Origin: Nereocystis luetkeana
Lineage: Eukaryota; Sar; Phaeophyceae; Laminariales; Laminariaceae
Length of the DNA: 64,000 bases
Assembly: GCA_031213475.1 (NCBI GenBank)
Contig: JARUPZ010000002.1
Coordinates: forward strand, 6,147,049-6,211,048
Reading direction: 5' to 3'
Part shown: positions 35,501 through 47,729 of the stretch, one piece after another
How the letters are laid out: each line of letters starts with the position of its first letter
Position numbering within the stretch: position 1 is the stretch's first letter
Position numbers and translations under genes: made by a program
The notes under the pieces: generated by a model
Seen by the model: the letters and a program-made list of their open reading frames with translations, nothing else
Databases searched by the model: none
What the model was told of the DNA's origin: nothing

Positions 35501-36505
35501 ACACGAGAATTACGTCATCGGAGATTGATTGCTCGGCGTTTGTACTCTACCCGTTGTCGAGCAAATCAGGTTGGAAAATTGTCCGAGGGAGGTGCTATCT
35601 ACAACGGTACACCCAGTGTTACACGGCAGTACCCTGTACCTACCCGTTTACAGCAGTATTCATATTAATAGTATGATATTGATAAACATGCAACAACGGC
35701 AAAGCTCTGTCCGAGACCACCCACCCACCCACCTGGAAATCGACAGCGAGGATAGTGATGCAAGTCACGATCATGATACTCGCGCGGAAATTCGTGATGA
35801 AGTTCATGGCCGGCAACGCCAGGCAGTTGCCACGCCGCTCTTCCTGGGGCGTTTTTCTCTCATTCGCTTGCGCTCGGTAGCCTGTTTGGCCAGTCTTCAA
35901 CTTCGAGCACCATAACCGGCAGCAGACACCTGCCGGGCAACGGCAGTCTAACACGAGTCAAACATTTTACGTACCGATCGGAATTTTCACAGAACAAAAT
36001 ACGGAAAGGCAACACAAAGTGATGTCCACGCAGTGCTATGACGAGGCGTGCACTCTCTCCCCTCCAATCCCCGCCGATTCGGCAGCCATCTTGAGTTCTC
36101 ACTTGATATGGCCATGGACAAGACCGTAGTCGGCAGGTGAGACGGCCAAATCGTGGACGCGAGAGCTGGAAAGAGAACGACTAGCGTTTCAAACGTGAAG
36201 AGTTGCCAGCCCGATAGCAATGCGGTGTTCTTGCCACCCCCTAGCGTTGCCAGAGCCTGACGTGCAACGATTCGTACGACAGGCATGAGTCATGAGGTTG
36301 CACTCGGAGTCGGAAGGTCGAAGCGGAATATTCAAGTACACGTTGATGATCTGGTACGATGATAGGATACCTTCGCCTCCGCCAGTAGCCACATTCCCAT
36401 CGGAATTGGAGTCGAAACAAGCACCAACTCCAGCATTGTTGTTCCTGTCAAGTCTGATATGGATGCTTCCTTCCGCTCTCGGTAGGATTCTCCATCGTCG
36501 AGCAT
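32523..36505 (-). CDS. PIGW: glucosaminylphosphatidylinositol acyltransferase PIGW/GWT1 (8 exons, 459 aa, complete)
   Basis: Exons: 36505-36371, 36256-36103, 35839-35733, 34683-34601, 34389-33909, 33760-33648, 33107-33021, 32742-32523; all GT-AG with matching phases, 1,380 nt in all. The product is a multi-pass ER membrane enzyme that acylates the inositol of GlcN-PI, an early step of GPI-anchor synthesis. Family landmarks in order: S-D-L-T-G-T-T-M-L-E near the N-terminus (after M-L-D-D-G-E-S), I-L-A-V-D-F...F-P-R-R-F-A-K-T-E...G-T-G-L-M-D-L-G-V-G, G-L-D-Y-Q-E-H-V-S-E-Y-G-V-H-W-N-F-F, M-N-R-E-G, S-R-R-M-V-N-L-T-Y-V-L-W, and the closing membrane segment with A-N-L-A-T-G-A-I-N-L. Length is normal (human 504, yeast Gwt1 490). 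Start chosen at the ATG 13 codons before the conserved S-D-L-T-G-T-T. The first nucleotides of exons 5 and 8 are the least certain joins. Confidence 0.93.
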
Positions 36506-37083
36506 GGGTGCCGTGCGCAAGAGTAGTAGTCAGTGGCGATATGCGGTATGGTAAAAGTTGCAAATACTACGCAGATGGCGTGATCTGCATCTCTGCTCAG
36601 CAGAGTGTGTGCGGCGATCCTGCGCCCGAAATGCCGTTTTAAAATACCCCTGTTCAAAAAAGCCTTCGAAGGAGGTTGTTTCGAATTTGCCTCGAGGGGG
36701 AGAAATTGATAAATTTGCAGGTGACCGCCAAACCTGAACGCGCAACAACAAGCAAGCAAGAGGAACGTGCTCCGGGGTTCCGCGTGGAGAAGGTGGCGTC
36801 CAAATTTGTGGTGAGTGACCCGCATATGAGATGAACGTGTGTCGGACCGGAAAAAGGTATCTGTGTTGACTCTTCACTCTTCATTGTTGTGGCCGCCCTT
36901 TCTCTCTCGCGAGCGCAGGCGACAGGCCCTGCCGACCTCATGCATTAGAGGAGAGGTAGCTGCGTAGTCGTTAAGGGAAGGTTGTGTCGTTATTATTTTC
37001 CAAGTCGCAAACATCGGGCCGCCTTGTTGCCACTTTGCCTCGATTGTTCCGTTCTCAGCAGTTGAGGGTTCAATTTTGAAACC
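36506..37083. promoter_or_regulatory. shared divergent promoter region of PIGW and the RRM gene
   Basis: Only 578 bp separate the two start codons, which point away from each other, so both promoters must lie here or overlap. I see no clear TATA box. A 5' UTR intron for either gene cannot be excluded. Confidence 0.45.
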
Positions 37084-39258
37084 ATGTCCGATGTGAATGG
37101 TCGGGGAGAGCACGTCGTTGATGAGAGCGCCGAGGTACACTCCAAGCGGCAGCGCAAAGACGACGACCGATCCGACGCCCAGTCGGGGAGCAACGGGAGG
37201 GAAGAAAACGGCATTGAAGACGAAGCTCGTGGTTCCCCCGGACGTGAGCGCGGTTCAAAGCGGCAGAAGGGAGACGGGAATGGCACGACAGGTAGTTCTG
37301 GAGAGTACAAGCACGCGGTCCACCTGAGAGGATTGCCCTGGAACGCGAGCACGAAAGATGTGGCTGAATTCCTCTCCCCTGTGGAGGTAGATGAGAGTGC
37401 CATCCACATGGTACACAACAGTCGAGGCGAGGCCTACGTGAAGTTCACCAGCGAATCCAGTATGGACACGGCGCTGAAAAAGGACCGAAACATGCTCGGG
37501 CGACGCTACATCGAAGTTTTCCGCAGCTCGGTGGCGGATGTCGCGCACGCCTTGGATGATGCCAGCAGCAGAGGGCACGGTGACGGTGACTACCGGGGTG
37601 TAGTGCGCATGCGAGGCCTGCCGTGGAGTGCAAATGAGGGCGATATTCGCAAGTTCTTCGACGGGCTGCCTATTGAGAAGGACGGCGTCCACGTTACTCT
37701 TAACCGCGACGGGCGGCCGTCAGGAGAAGCGTACGTGGTGTTCGAGACAGAGGCAAATGCGAAGGACGCGCTGAAGCGGGACAAGGACAAAATTGGCGAG
37801 CGCTGGATCGATATTTTCGAGGCAACGAAGGGAGAAGTGTACTCCATGACCGGGGGGGGGCGTCAAGGAGACCAGAGCGGCGTGTCGTTTGATACCACCG
37901 ACAGCGCCTACACGGGGGTAGTACGGATGCGTGGTCTGCCGTTCGAGGCTACCAAGCCACAAATTCGAACGTTCTTCGGCGACATAGCTGTCAAGGATTC
38001 AAACATTTTCATCGTCACCCGGCCTGACGGCAAAGCCTCTGGAGACGCGTTCGTGCTCTTCGCGACGGAAGCAGAAGCAGAGGCGGCGCTGGCCAAGGAC
38101 AAGGAAAAGCTGGGCGACCGCTGGATCGACCTCTTCCCGACCAATAAGGGTGCGCTCTATCAGCGTGTAGGCGTTGGGGTGAAGATGGCAGCCAAGCCGG
38201 ATGCGGAATTTCGCGGGGTCCTGCGCATGCGTGGCCTCCCGTTCACCGCTGGTGTTGAGGAAATTCGCACGTTTTTCCGCGGTTACAAGCTCCAAGAGCA
38301 CGGCGTGTTCGTCGTGAACGGAGGGGACTGGCGCCCGACTGGAGAGTCGTACGTTCTGTTCGATTCGGAGGAAGAAGCCGAGCGTGCCTTCAAATCCCTC
38401 GACAAGCAGAAGATCGGAGACCGTTGGATCGAGCTGTTCCGTTCTACGAAAGGCGATCTGTACACGGCAACGGTGCGCAGCACTGTTCTAGGTATGGAGC
38501 GGGGTGGTGCGATGTACGGGCGGGAGCCGATGACGTGTGTGAAGCTGAGGGGGTTGCCGTTCAACGTGACCGAGAACAACATCTTCAGCTTCTTCCAAGG
38601 TCTGACTGTGATAGGCAGCTTCATCTGCAAGGACGTGATGGCGCGTCCTACTGGCGAGGGTTTCGTTGAGTTCGCGTCGGTGGATGACTGCCAGCTGGCC
38701 ATGTCCCGTAACCGTGAAAGTATGATGGAGCGCTATGTGGAGGTATTCGCAACCAGCAAGGAGGACGTGCTGCAGCAAATCGGCGCATCAGGCGCGGGCA
38801 GCGGTGGCGGCCGAGGAGGAGCCGGAGGTGGAGCTGGAGGTTATGGCGGGGGGAACGCTGGCAGAGGTGGCGGTGGCTATGGCGGCGGTGGTGGTGGCGG
38901 TGGCGATGGCGGCGGCGGCGGCGGTGGGTACGGCGGCTTCAACCCTGGGTACGGAGGCGGCGCCCCAGGTGCGGGCCGCATGGGTGGAGGATTCTCTGGC
39001 GGTCACCGTCCGGCCCCAGCTGGCGGATACGGGCAGTACGGGGTGAGGGCTGCTGCTGGCGGTGGAGGTGGTGGATTCGGCGGTGGTTATGGTGGAGGTG
39101 GCGTAGTCGGAGGGCCGGTACCGATGGGAGGCTATGCCCAAATGGCTGGCGGGCAATTTGGACAGTACGCTGGGGGGTACAGGAGCGGAGTTGACAGAGA
39201 TCGAAGGGACGACAGGAGGGATTTCGACCAACGGAGGGATGAGCGCGCCTTCCGCTAA
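37084..39258 (+). CDS. hnRNP H/F-like RNA-binding protein, five RRMs and a Gly-rich tail (724 aa)
   Basis: A single uninterrupted ORF begins at AAACCATGT. RRM-like domains are at about 76-150, 171-248, 277-356, 376-458 and 482-558. Each opens with an R-G-L-P-(W/F) RNP2-type strand and closes with (K/R)-(D/S)...(G/M)-x-R-(W/Y)-(I/V)-(D/E)-(L/V/I)-F; R-R-Y-I-E-V-F in the first is very close to hnRNP H/F. These are the quasi-RRMs of the hnRNP H/F, GRSF1, ESRP and RBM12 group, which bind G-rich RNA and steer splicing or RNA handling. Residues 1-75 are charged with a basic K-R-Q-R-K (possible nuclear signal); 566-705 are Gly-rich with Tyr; the C-terminus is Arg/Asp-rich. Five domains exceed the usual three. 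It is the only intronless gene in this window. The exact orthologue is uncertain. Confidence 0.93.
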   Translation: MSDVNGRGEHVVDESAEVHSKRQRKDDDRSDAQSGSNGREENGIEDEARGSPGRERGSKRQKGDGNGTTGSSGEYKHAVHLRGLPWNASTKDVAEFLSPVEVDESAIHMVHNSRGEAYVKFTSESSMDTALKKDRNMLGRRYIEVFRSSVADVAHALDDASSRGHGDGDYRGVVRMRGLPWSANEGDIRKFFDGLPIEKDGVHVTLNRDGRPSGEAYVVFETEANAKDALKRDKDKIGERWIDIFEATKGEVYSMTGGGRQGDQSGVSFDTTDSAYTGVVRMRGLPFEATKPQIRTFFGDIAVKDSNIFIVTRPDGKASGDAFVLFATEAEAEAALAKDKEKLGDRWIDLFPTNKGALYQRVGVGVKMAAKPDAEFRGVLRMRGLPFTAGVEEIRTFFRGYKLQEHGVFVVNGGDWRPTGESYVLFDSEEEAERAFKSLDKQKIGDRWIELFRSTKGDLYTATVRSTVLGMERGGAMYGREPMTCVKLRGLPFNVTENNIFSFFQGLTVIGSFICKDVMARPTGEGFVEFASVDDCQLAMSRNRESMMERYVEVFATSKEDVLQQIGASGAGSGGGRGGAGGGAGGYGGGNAGRGGGGYGGGGGGGGDGGGGGGGYGGFNPGYGGGAPGAGRMGGGFSGGHRPAPAGGYGQYGVRAAAGGGGGGFGGGYGGGGVVGGPVPMGGYAQMAGGQFGQYAGGYRSGVDRDRRDDRRDFDQRRDERAFR

Positions 39259-39726
39259 TGGGCTCTACTAGTATGGAGCCATCGAGCCGTCGAAGTCTAG
39301 GGTTCTGGCGTCCTTTACATCTGCACTTACTACGAAGCAACGCGATGATTCTACGCGATGGACTCACAACGGAAGACCATCGAGGTTTGCGTACACTCCA
39401 GGTTATCCGTTGCATAGTCGGACGATGTAGTGGCATGTACAGGAAAGAGGCGAAAGGCCTGGAGCTTTGCAGCCACGTGGATAGTGAGTAGCGACGTCGG
39501 CAAACAAGTCACCTAGAAAGTGCCTGTTTGTGTATCGTGGGCCCGCCTCATGCGAAGTACTAGTGTCCTACCAGGTAGTTTCGTTGGACAACATGAATTC
39601 GGGGCAGTTGTTTTTCTCTCGTCCTGGGTGGCAACATCAACCCGGGGACATTGATGCAATACGTATATATATACCACTTTTTTCTCACTTTTTCGCAGCG
39701 GGTGTTTCATTATTGTATCATTACTT
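39259..39726. other. convergent spacer, RRM gene and dynein 3' ends
   Basis: These 468 bp lie between two converging stop codons and should hold both polyadenylation regions. One TACCAGGTA word is at 39569. No gene is seen. Confidence 0.5.
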
Positions 39727-42700
39727 TCAAAGGTCGGTCTGCATAACTAAGGCAACGCCAGCAACAACCCACTTTCGAGCGGGGTCGACTGTGCAAAGGC
39801 CGGCCAGAAATACGAAATGCGGTCCGCGGTTGGACGTGAGATAGACCGGGCAGTCGTAGATGCCCTTGTCGCCGCGCATGTATCCCACCGAAGTCGGCGT
39901 CCATTCGTCTTGTACTGGCACTGCCTTCACATACACTATTGGTAGCCACGAAATGACATCCTTGGGGCGCGAGTCAGCTAAGTGGCCTTCTGACCGCATG
40001 ACATCCTCGACAGATTCCTCCGCTCCTTTTCTTTCGGCAATGAGCCTCAGCCTCGTCCCGGCGTCCTCCATTTCGTCTTCGTCTTCCTCGGCCTATCAAT
40101 AGCATAGTAGGTGGCTTTTTATTCACGTGATGAGGCTGAGATGAGGCACGAGATGCTCATGCTGTTATGACGCGCGTTGACATCGAAAATCGTTGGGGCA
40201 TCCGGTCAATTGATCCGACACTGCTGTGTAACGTGGCGGATGAATTCCTTTCGGAGTTGAGAAGGTTGAGAGGGGAACAGTGTCGAAGCAAAGTGACGAT
40301 TATGAATGAAGCAGTACAATCGACTCTAATACCATGGACTGCTGGGATAGGGTATCATAGGTGGAGTGCCCGACCTTGAATGAGTTGCATGGCACGCGCA
40401 CCGCATGCAAGGATAGCTTTAATACTTCGTACGACCTGCTCATAACATTGAGGATGGTTTATATGTTTTTATCCCAACATTGGTCCTTTCTTTTGTCGAT
40501 ACTCGTATAACTCGGTCACAAAGGGGGTTACTGCTGCAGGGTCGCAAATACTACGGTACCTGGTACATACGAGTACAGTACGTGCCCACCTGGCCCCCGA
40601 AATTCCACCTGGCGCCTTCCACGAAAAAACCGTGAACCAGTGCCCCCTGAGATGGCAAGGAACCCACCGCAGCAGCTTCCTCAGATGTTTCCATGCATGT
40701 CACTCTGGTTTCTACTGTAATTTTATCGAGGGGCAGGCAAAGCTTTCGAGAAGAAACTTGCTTCAGCGCCGTCAGGAATGCTGTAGCGTTGAAAAGACCG
40801 GTGAGCCATAAGGGGCTGGGAAGGGTTTTCAATGTCGCGGTCCAACGCCGGAATAGCCCGACGCGTTCGACGAGATCGGCGAACCATGATGACAGGTTTT
40901 TTCTTGAAGGCCAGGCGTACTTTTCCCAGGAGTATGTACCAGTGCTGTACGGGTCGCGTCCAGGTACCTATCAGGGTGCGGTGATCGCCCGTTAGTCTTG
41001 AGCGCAGTGCAAAACATATTTCATGCGCTCATGATGAAACGCACTATTAATTCAGAAGAGACGTATTACCAACAGCAGACCTTGACGTACTGCAATTACT
41101 TCCGGGCAGTACTCGCACACGTCCTCGTTTACCTCATTTTTAGCTAGGGCCTGCTGTAGGTCCTCCATCGCTTGCGTCTTGTTGAGCTGACCGTCCATCC
41201 CTTTGATGAGCTCTAGCAGAGAACGCTTCATCTCCAAGAGGAGGACGTTCATTCGACTGCACTCTTGCAGAGCTATCACCACGTAGGGACCCTGTTCAGT
41301 GTCCAGGAGGCCCTTTGCCTGCGGTTAGCGCGGGAAAACATGGTTGAAAAAACGCACACGAAACTCGGTGACCATTTTGTGCAGATTTGTTTTCAACAAT
41401 CCCATGTAGCCCACTTTATTTACGAAACCAGGGCCAACACGATCTTATTTGACATCGGAGAGATTCATCATCGACCCATACTGTCCTTGAAACGTTATGA
41501 TCCTGACGTATGGTTGTCGTGGAGCCAGGCACGTTGTTTCACTTGTCGTTTTCATCAAACTTTGGACCAAATGGTGGCTGCCGGTGTTGCATCTTTCCCA
41601 GCGTTTTGGGGTTCTCTGTGTTCGGTGGTGCCAGCGATGCAGACTACGAGTATTGCAGTTCTTTATTGGAGGGTCATAGCCCATAGGCCCGAGTATTACA
41701 CAACCAACCGTGCTTGCACGTGGTTGGAAGTTGAGCGAGGCTCAATCTGTGTCTGTGTGTCGGTGCGTACGAAGAATTCGCAAATCTAGAAGACTTTCAC
41801 CGGTCAACACTGATCAAATGATCGCTCATGACAGCATTTTATTACTGCTGTTGAGCGGTTTGGTCGTTAATCTGATTATCGGTACTCATTTAAGGCAAAC
41901 TGATTTCCTCCAACGCGCCACGCGTCTCTTGACGTCCACATCTGGGCAACGTCTGTCCGTACGAGAATGAGAGAACCGCGCGGATAACGCATGAGCGAAT
42001 CAATACAACCGACGCAGGTCGATGAAGTTTGGGAGTATTGCATGCAACGCTTCGCTAAGAAGGAAGGAGGGAAATGGGGTGTGTAGACCTTTGGGGCGGA
42101 GGACACCAGCCTTGTGGCCTGCGCGGGCACCAGCCTTGTGGCCTGCTCGCACTGGACCGAGAAGAGGTTGGTAAAAAATGCACTAAACACGACAAGAAAA
42201 TCAGCACGCATCAACCGTTACAACGTCCAGCTCTTACCTGTCCTTCGATGGCATGCATGTCGAACCTCGCGGGTAGAGAAGGTAGGAGGCTCTGACGGAT
42301 AGAATCTGCCGTGGTATAACCGACAGCGTTGCCTCCGCCTGTGGCAGCCACACTCACGTCGTCGTCTTCTTGTTGCCCTCCTGGGCTCCTCTCGGCTTCA
42401 ACCGCCGTCTCCAACCTTGATTGGAGGGCAAAAGAAACTCACTATTGTCGAAATTTTTAAGCTCTCGTTAAAATTACGAGTAGCGCTGGCGTACACAAGA
42501 ATGGGAATATATTATTCCGCGATGTATATTTCGGGTCTTCCCTTACGTGAATTTTGTTATCGTCCGATAGATTTCTCTATGTAAGATCAAGTTAAAGAAG
42601 CGGTGAGATTTTTCTTTGAAATTATTTTGGTGTTCAAGACATTTTTCGACCGAGGAGTCTACAGGTGCTTGTAATAAAGTCCCAGGTATAAAATACTACC

Positions 42701-45700
42701 AGTACGTACTCACCTCAGGAAGGCAATAAAAATCTCCTCGGCAGCAGTAGTAAGATATCCTACTTCTGCGTTCGCCGGCATCCCGAACATTCCCGGTGTC
42801 TCTTCCGGCAAGGATCTCTCGATATGCATGGTGTACATGTGATGGTCCATACCCTCCGGTTCAGGAGAAAGGAACCCGGGTGCCAAGGGTTTCCCCGCAA
42901 GGAGTCCTTCGTCAAATATTTCCTACCGTCGACATGCAGAAATAGCGGCTTGTATGAGCAACTTACCTATGTACCGACTTCCGTATATAAGTAATGCCCA
43001 GGTATGGTATACCAGGTGTGATATGATGCAAGGTGCTTCGTGTAGTGATGTTGGGCACATATATCTGTGCCAATACCTCGTAGACTACCGCTGCTCGCGC
43101 GACTACAGTGATATTTACTGCAGTTCCTCACGGTACTATCAGCGGGTCGAGGAGCGTAGTGCCGCAGGAAATAACACCTGTGCTGTTACCAGTATTGATT
43201 CACATCAAGTCAATCCTACATATCATAGACCCACAAGGAAATATATATAGCCGTATCGAAGAGGCGCCACACGCCTACAGCAATAATCAAGCTATGAAAT
43301 GAACATTGCCGTTGCCCCAGCGCCGTCGACGGGACCAGTCGACCGTCAAAAATCCCCTGCTTGCTGCAGGTCCCACCGCACGACCCCAAGAGTATTTTCG
43401 TGAAGCCTCACCTCGAGGTAAGCCGTAGTTACCCGACGGTCGAAGTAGTCAGTTATGTGTCCCCCGTACATGATCTCTCCGAAGATGTAGCGCAACTCTT
43501 CCCAGGGTGCACCTTTACCAGAAATACTTGAAACAGACACGGATGCCTCCCAGTAGCTTTGGAGGATATTGGCGCATATGTTGAGGTCCCCCGAGGTGAA
43601 GCCGTAGGAGCGGGACCACCCCAACTGCCCGAATCGTCGACGGCCCAAAACCAGGGAGTGGAAGAAACAAAGCGCAAAGAGGCAGGCTCTGAACTCTTTG
43701 GCAGCCGTGCACGAATCCAGCTTCTCCTGGTCGAACATGGCCCAAGATCTCTGCAGATTTGACCGCAGATCGGCCGGTGCTTCGTTGGCTACCTTGAGGC
43801 ACGACTACAGTAGTAAAATTAATAGTGGCAGACAAATAGACGAGGAAACACAATCACGTATCGATTAAGATTAATAGTGAACCCTTGTAGCGTGTGTACA
43901 GTTTTCGATTCCTCAGCTGGAGATCAAAATATCCGAGAATTATGGACCTACTGCAAAACCATTGAGTAGAGTGTTTGTTCCTTATCAGCACAAACTCGTA
44001 AGTACGCTGGCGTTTCATTTCTTTATATGTTCATACATGTTTTCATTTCTTCATGTGTTTATTAGTTTCTTGAGAGGACGTGTTCGTTGGCTATAATGAG
44101 CTACTCCTTCACCTGGAGCAGGGCTTCGGGCATATTTTGCATGGTGGGCAATGGAGGAGGCTCTGCGGAGAGGAAGCATCGGAATGACGGCTCCACCCTG
44201 CCACTGAGACCCTCGAGCGTCACGACCAGTGTAGGCAGCCACGATTGCATGAGGTGCACGTTTTGCAGCATGACCCACCCGCCCTTCTTTGCCAACTTTC
44301 CAATCGTACGCTCCGCTTTCGACTCCTGGCCCTGACCTGAGGATGAAATACGCCATCGAAACATGACATGGGGAGAATACAAGTAAGCCGCGCGAAGATA
44401 GGTCGACACCAACTTGAAGCCTTACTTTCTGCAAGAAATCATCCTCTTAAGGACGTGATGTAAGTTTATCTCGGAGGGTCCTCTGTCCTCTGTCCGCACA
44501 TACAACACAAGGGCACACAGCAATACTCGCTCCCTCTCACCCATGGAAGTATTGGACAGCATTTCGCTGCTGCTGGTGATGCCCATCTCCCGTCCTAGGT
44601 CCTCCACCCAGGCGGAAGGGTCCACGCCGGGAAACAGGAGGAACAAGATCGGGGTAGAGGCCGAGCTATCTTCGTAGACGCTTCGCATGGAGAACGGGGG
44701 CTGAGACACAAAGTCTTCGCCCAGGAACCCCGCAACAAATTTTCGGAGCGCGAACGTTATCCTATCCGGGCGCAGAACCCTTACGACGCAAAGAGTCTGC
44801 ATTTCTCCTGCCGTGGCAAAGTCTCCCGGCAGCGCCTCTTCCTCTGGGCAAGGACTTTGATACCAATCCGCCCATTCTTCGGCGAACATGACGAACTTGG
44901 CCCCTATTTCTTGGAACATAGCATCGTCCTCGCCGAGAAGCTCAAGGCCTAAGAAGCTTTTCCAAGTGTGTTCCGGGAGTATTCTGCCCACCCAAACAAC
45001 GAAAAAGAAGCGTCGGGCTGATGCTGAGCTGTTGCCGACATGCGGAAAATGTCGTATGTCAGTGGCTACCGGTACACGAAAACGATGCACATATAATGCA
45101 TATCGCCAGACCACACTATCTTGATTTTTATCGTCAGTCCTTACAATCTTGGTATTTATCGCCAGACCATACACTCTTGGTCGCTTGAGCGGGTCGGCGG
45201 TTTCGTCAGCCGATGGTGTGTGAATAGCTTAAACGGTCTCGAGACGTAGTCAAGCTGTCCTGTGGTACACTTTGGCGGACGACGGGAGTCAAAACATCGA
45301 GGTATTCGGACGAACATCACACCAGTGAATGTAACAGGTATACAGTACTTGAAATAGATTGAGACACCCCCATCACCTGCGTGCTTCTTCTGGGTATACC
45401 ACCGAATCTCCGGCAGGTCCGGGGGAAACGAACGCCTCGACTGTCTTCTGGGCACCGCTCTTGTCTTCGTGTCGCAATATTCTGAGCGCCATCACGCTGG
45501 CGACGATAAGCTTGTCCTTTTCGACTAGCCCACGTCTGATGTAGTTGAACACGACCAGCGTTATCCGGGCTTGAAGCCTGGGGATCTTTGCCGAGAGCTG
45601 TAGTAAAAAAAAACAAGACAAGGGGACAAAGAAGGCAGCTCCGACGGTTAGTTGTTGGGTCAAAGCGATCGCAAAGAAATTGGAGGGTCGACCAACATCT

Positions 45701-47729
45701 AGCACGGAGAGCATCACGACAAATTTGTGCGTTACCGACGGGCATCTAATGTATAGTAGCATAGAGAGTATCACGAAAATGTGAGCCGACTTCTACCGCA
45801 GTGTGCCTCACCACACCCTGAGCAGCAGTGTTCTCGTCGTCTTCAGAGCGCAAAAAGTTGTCGACGCCGACAATGCTCTTGCGCACGACTTCCTCGCTCA
45901 GCTCCGTCGGCTGCCGCATGATATTCTGCAAACAAAACGAGCGAAAAATATGCCGGCATGAGTATCCTAGCTTGTAGGTAGGGGCAACGCATGTAAAACA
46001 ATCGTGCTGTACCAACGCTTCTGTGCAGGGGAGACACAGGCAGCAGCAGTGAGCATGCTTGCACCGTACCATACCTCGTTCCACCCAAATGGCTGCACGA
46101 CGGACTCTCGCTGTTTGCGGGGTTTTTTTGCTCCTCGAGTCGGCGATCCCTTCGTTTTCCGTCCAGCCTCTTCATTCACCAAGTCGATCCCACACTGGGA
46201 ATGAGGGGAGGCAGGTTTTTAGGCGGCAGCGGTGTCGGACAAGCACTTCGTTCCCCTCGAGACGCGCAGTCAAGTACGAGTAGTGTTTTCACATGGAGGT
46301 GGTGTGAATACTCTAGTATACTCTCGCTATCTGTCTTGATCTCGCATGCAGTTTTATAGCTTGTAAGAAGCGCTTGATTCGTCTGGCACCTTCAAAACAT
46401 TATCGAACCGCCGAGCGAGTCCATTATCGCGACCGCCCGAACGGATACAGCACGTGTTGTACGTTCGGCGGGGGGGGGGGGGGGGCTGCTCAGGTTGAGT
46501 TCGTCTCACCTGAAAAATAGCAACGAAAGCATTGAGGCTATAGACGTAAAGCGAATTGATCTTATGAAGATCGGCAATGAAGAAGTAGAGCAGGCTTCCC
46601 CTCCTTGCGACATCCCTGTACTCCTCGGAAAGCTTGTTGATCCTCTCCGTCGCCAACTGGTGAAGGAAACGTTAACGTTGCAGCATAATTTGGGGTCCAA
46701 TCAGTGAGTACATTGTTATTTCGCAACTTTCATTGAGATGACCGCATTCACTCAAAGCGGTCGCCCTCTCGCATGCCGTCACGCGTGCATCGGTATGTCT
46801 TACTGCAGTTGTCGCCCTTGCATGGGCACCTTCATCTCAGCCAATTTTTGCGTGATCCCTTTGCTGAGTTTTTTCGACTCCTCCAGCCCTTCGACAAGAG
46901 CTCGATCTTCAGTGACATCGCCAAAGGACTCCGTCAAACGCACAAGAATGTCATCCTCCAGCTCTCGTATTCGTATCTGGACCGTTTGGGAGCGCATGGG
47001 TTTATACCGGGGAAGAGCCTTTTTAACTTAAAAAATTACGTCTATCGCGAGCCGGAGAGTGGTGCTCTAGCAAGTCTATCGCAAGTACACCCAAAAACCA
47101 CACAATACCTGAAGAGCTAATATACTTTGAGTAGCTACGAATAGAACCTTGGCCTCCAATACAACTAGTATATTATCTCAGCATGTCCGGTTATGAGTGA
47201 CACCGATGCATGAGCAGCAAGAGTACAACGTGTGCGATGCAAGGAAAGCGGTCCAGAGTCATGAACGGAGAGACAATTCCTCCCAAAAACGTGCCTTAAA
47301 CTGGTTCTGTTGCTGGAGCAAGGCCGACTTATGTGCCGCCAAATCAGGCCTTTCGGTCTTGATGACGACGGACAAGAGCTGATCCTCCAGCCCCACCGGA
47401 GTGACCATAAAGTTAACCACCGTAGTCTCCGCCTGAACCTCGGGGGGGAAGTGGGGGTTGGAGAGCTTGGTGTGCAGGAATAACCGGAAGTCGGGGTGTT
47501 GCTCGACCTCGTCGTCGCCCAGAAGAATTATGTTGCGATTGCCTCTTCTGACGAAAGCTCTGGTCACAACAGGCAACACCACAGGATCAATGGTCTCGCC
47601 CATGTTTTCGATAATGATCGCAGAGCCTCGTTCCATGGCCTGTTGAAGCTTGCGGAGCAGGTCTTTTTGCCCAAGACGCACTATTTGCAGGTTCCGGGAT
47701 GCTTCCTTTTGCTTCAGCCAGATGATTCC
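39727..47729 (-). other. dynein AAA5, AAA6 and C-terminal domain, exons 31-44
   Basis: AAA5 (exons 31-32) has [12 protein letters not shown] and [16 protein letters not shown]6 includes [30 protein letters not shown] and M-G-Q-G-Q-E. The C-terminal part has [15 protein letters not shown]-like lever residues, [11 protein letters not shown] and V-A-G-V-A-L. Exons 34-35 add a basic insert (about 78 residues), and exon 44 adds an acidic insert before W-L-P-I-V-Y-V-K-A, relative to animal beta chains. Confidence 0.88.

Noticed and set aside
36332-36520. upstream non-ATG start for PIGW
   Set aside because: The extension starts at TTG; the ATG at 36505 is in frame and gives the expected N-terminus.
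38788-39231. 147-codon minus-strand ORF
   Set aside because: Shadow of the Gly-rich repeat region of the RRM gene on the opposite strand.
47286-47295. GT donor at GCAC|GTTTTT for dynein exon 31
   Set aside because: It breaks phase and the conserved N-Q-F-K/I-R-I-R-E-L-E join; the GC donor fits.
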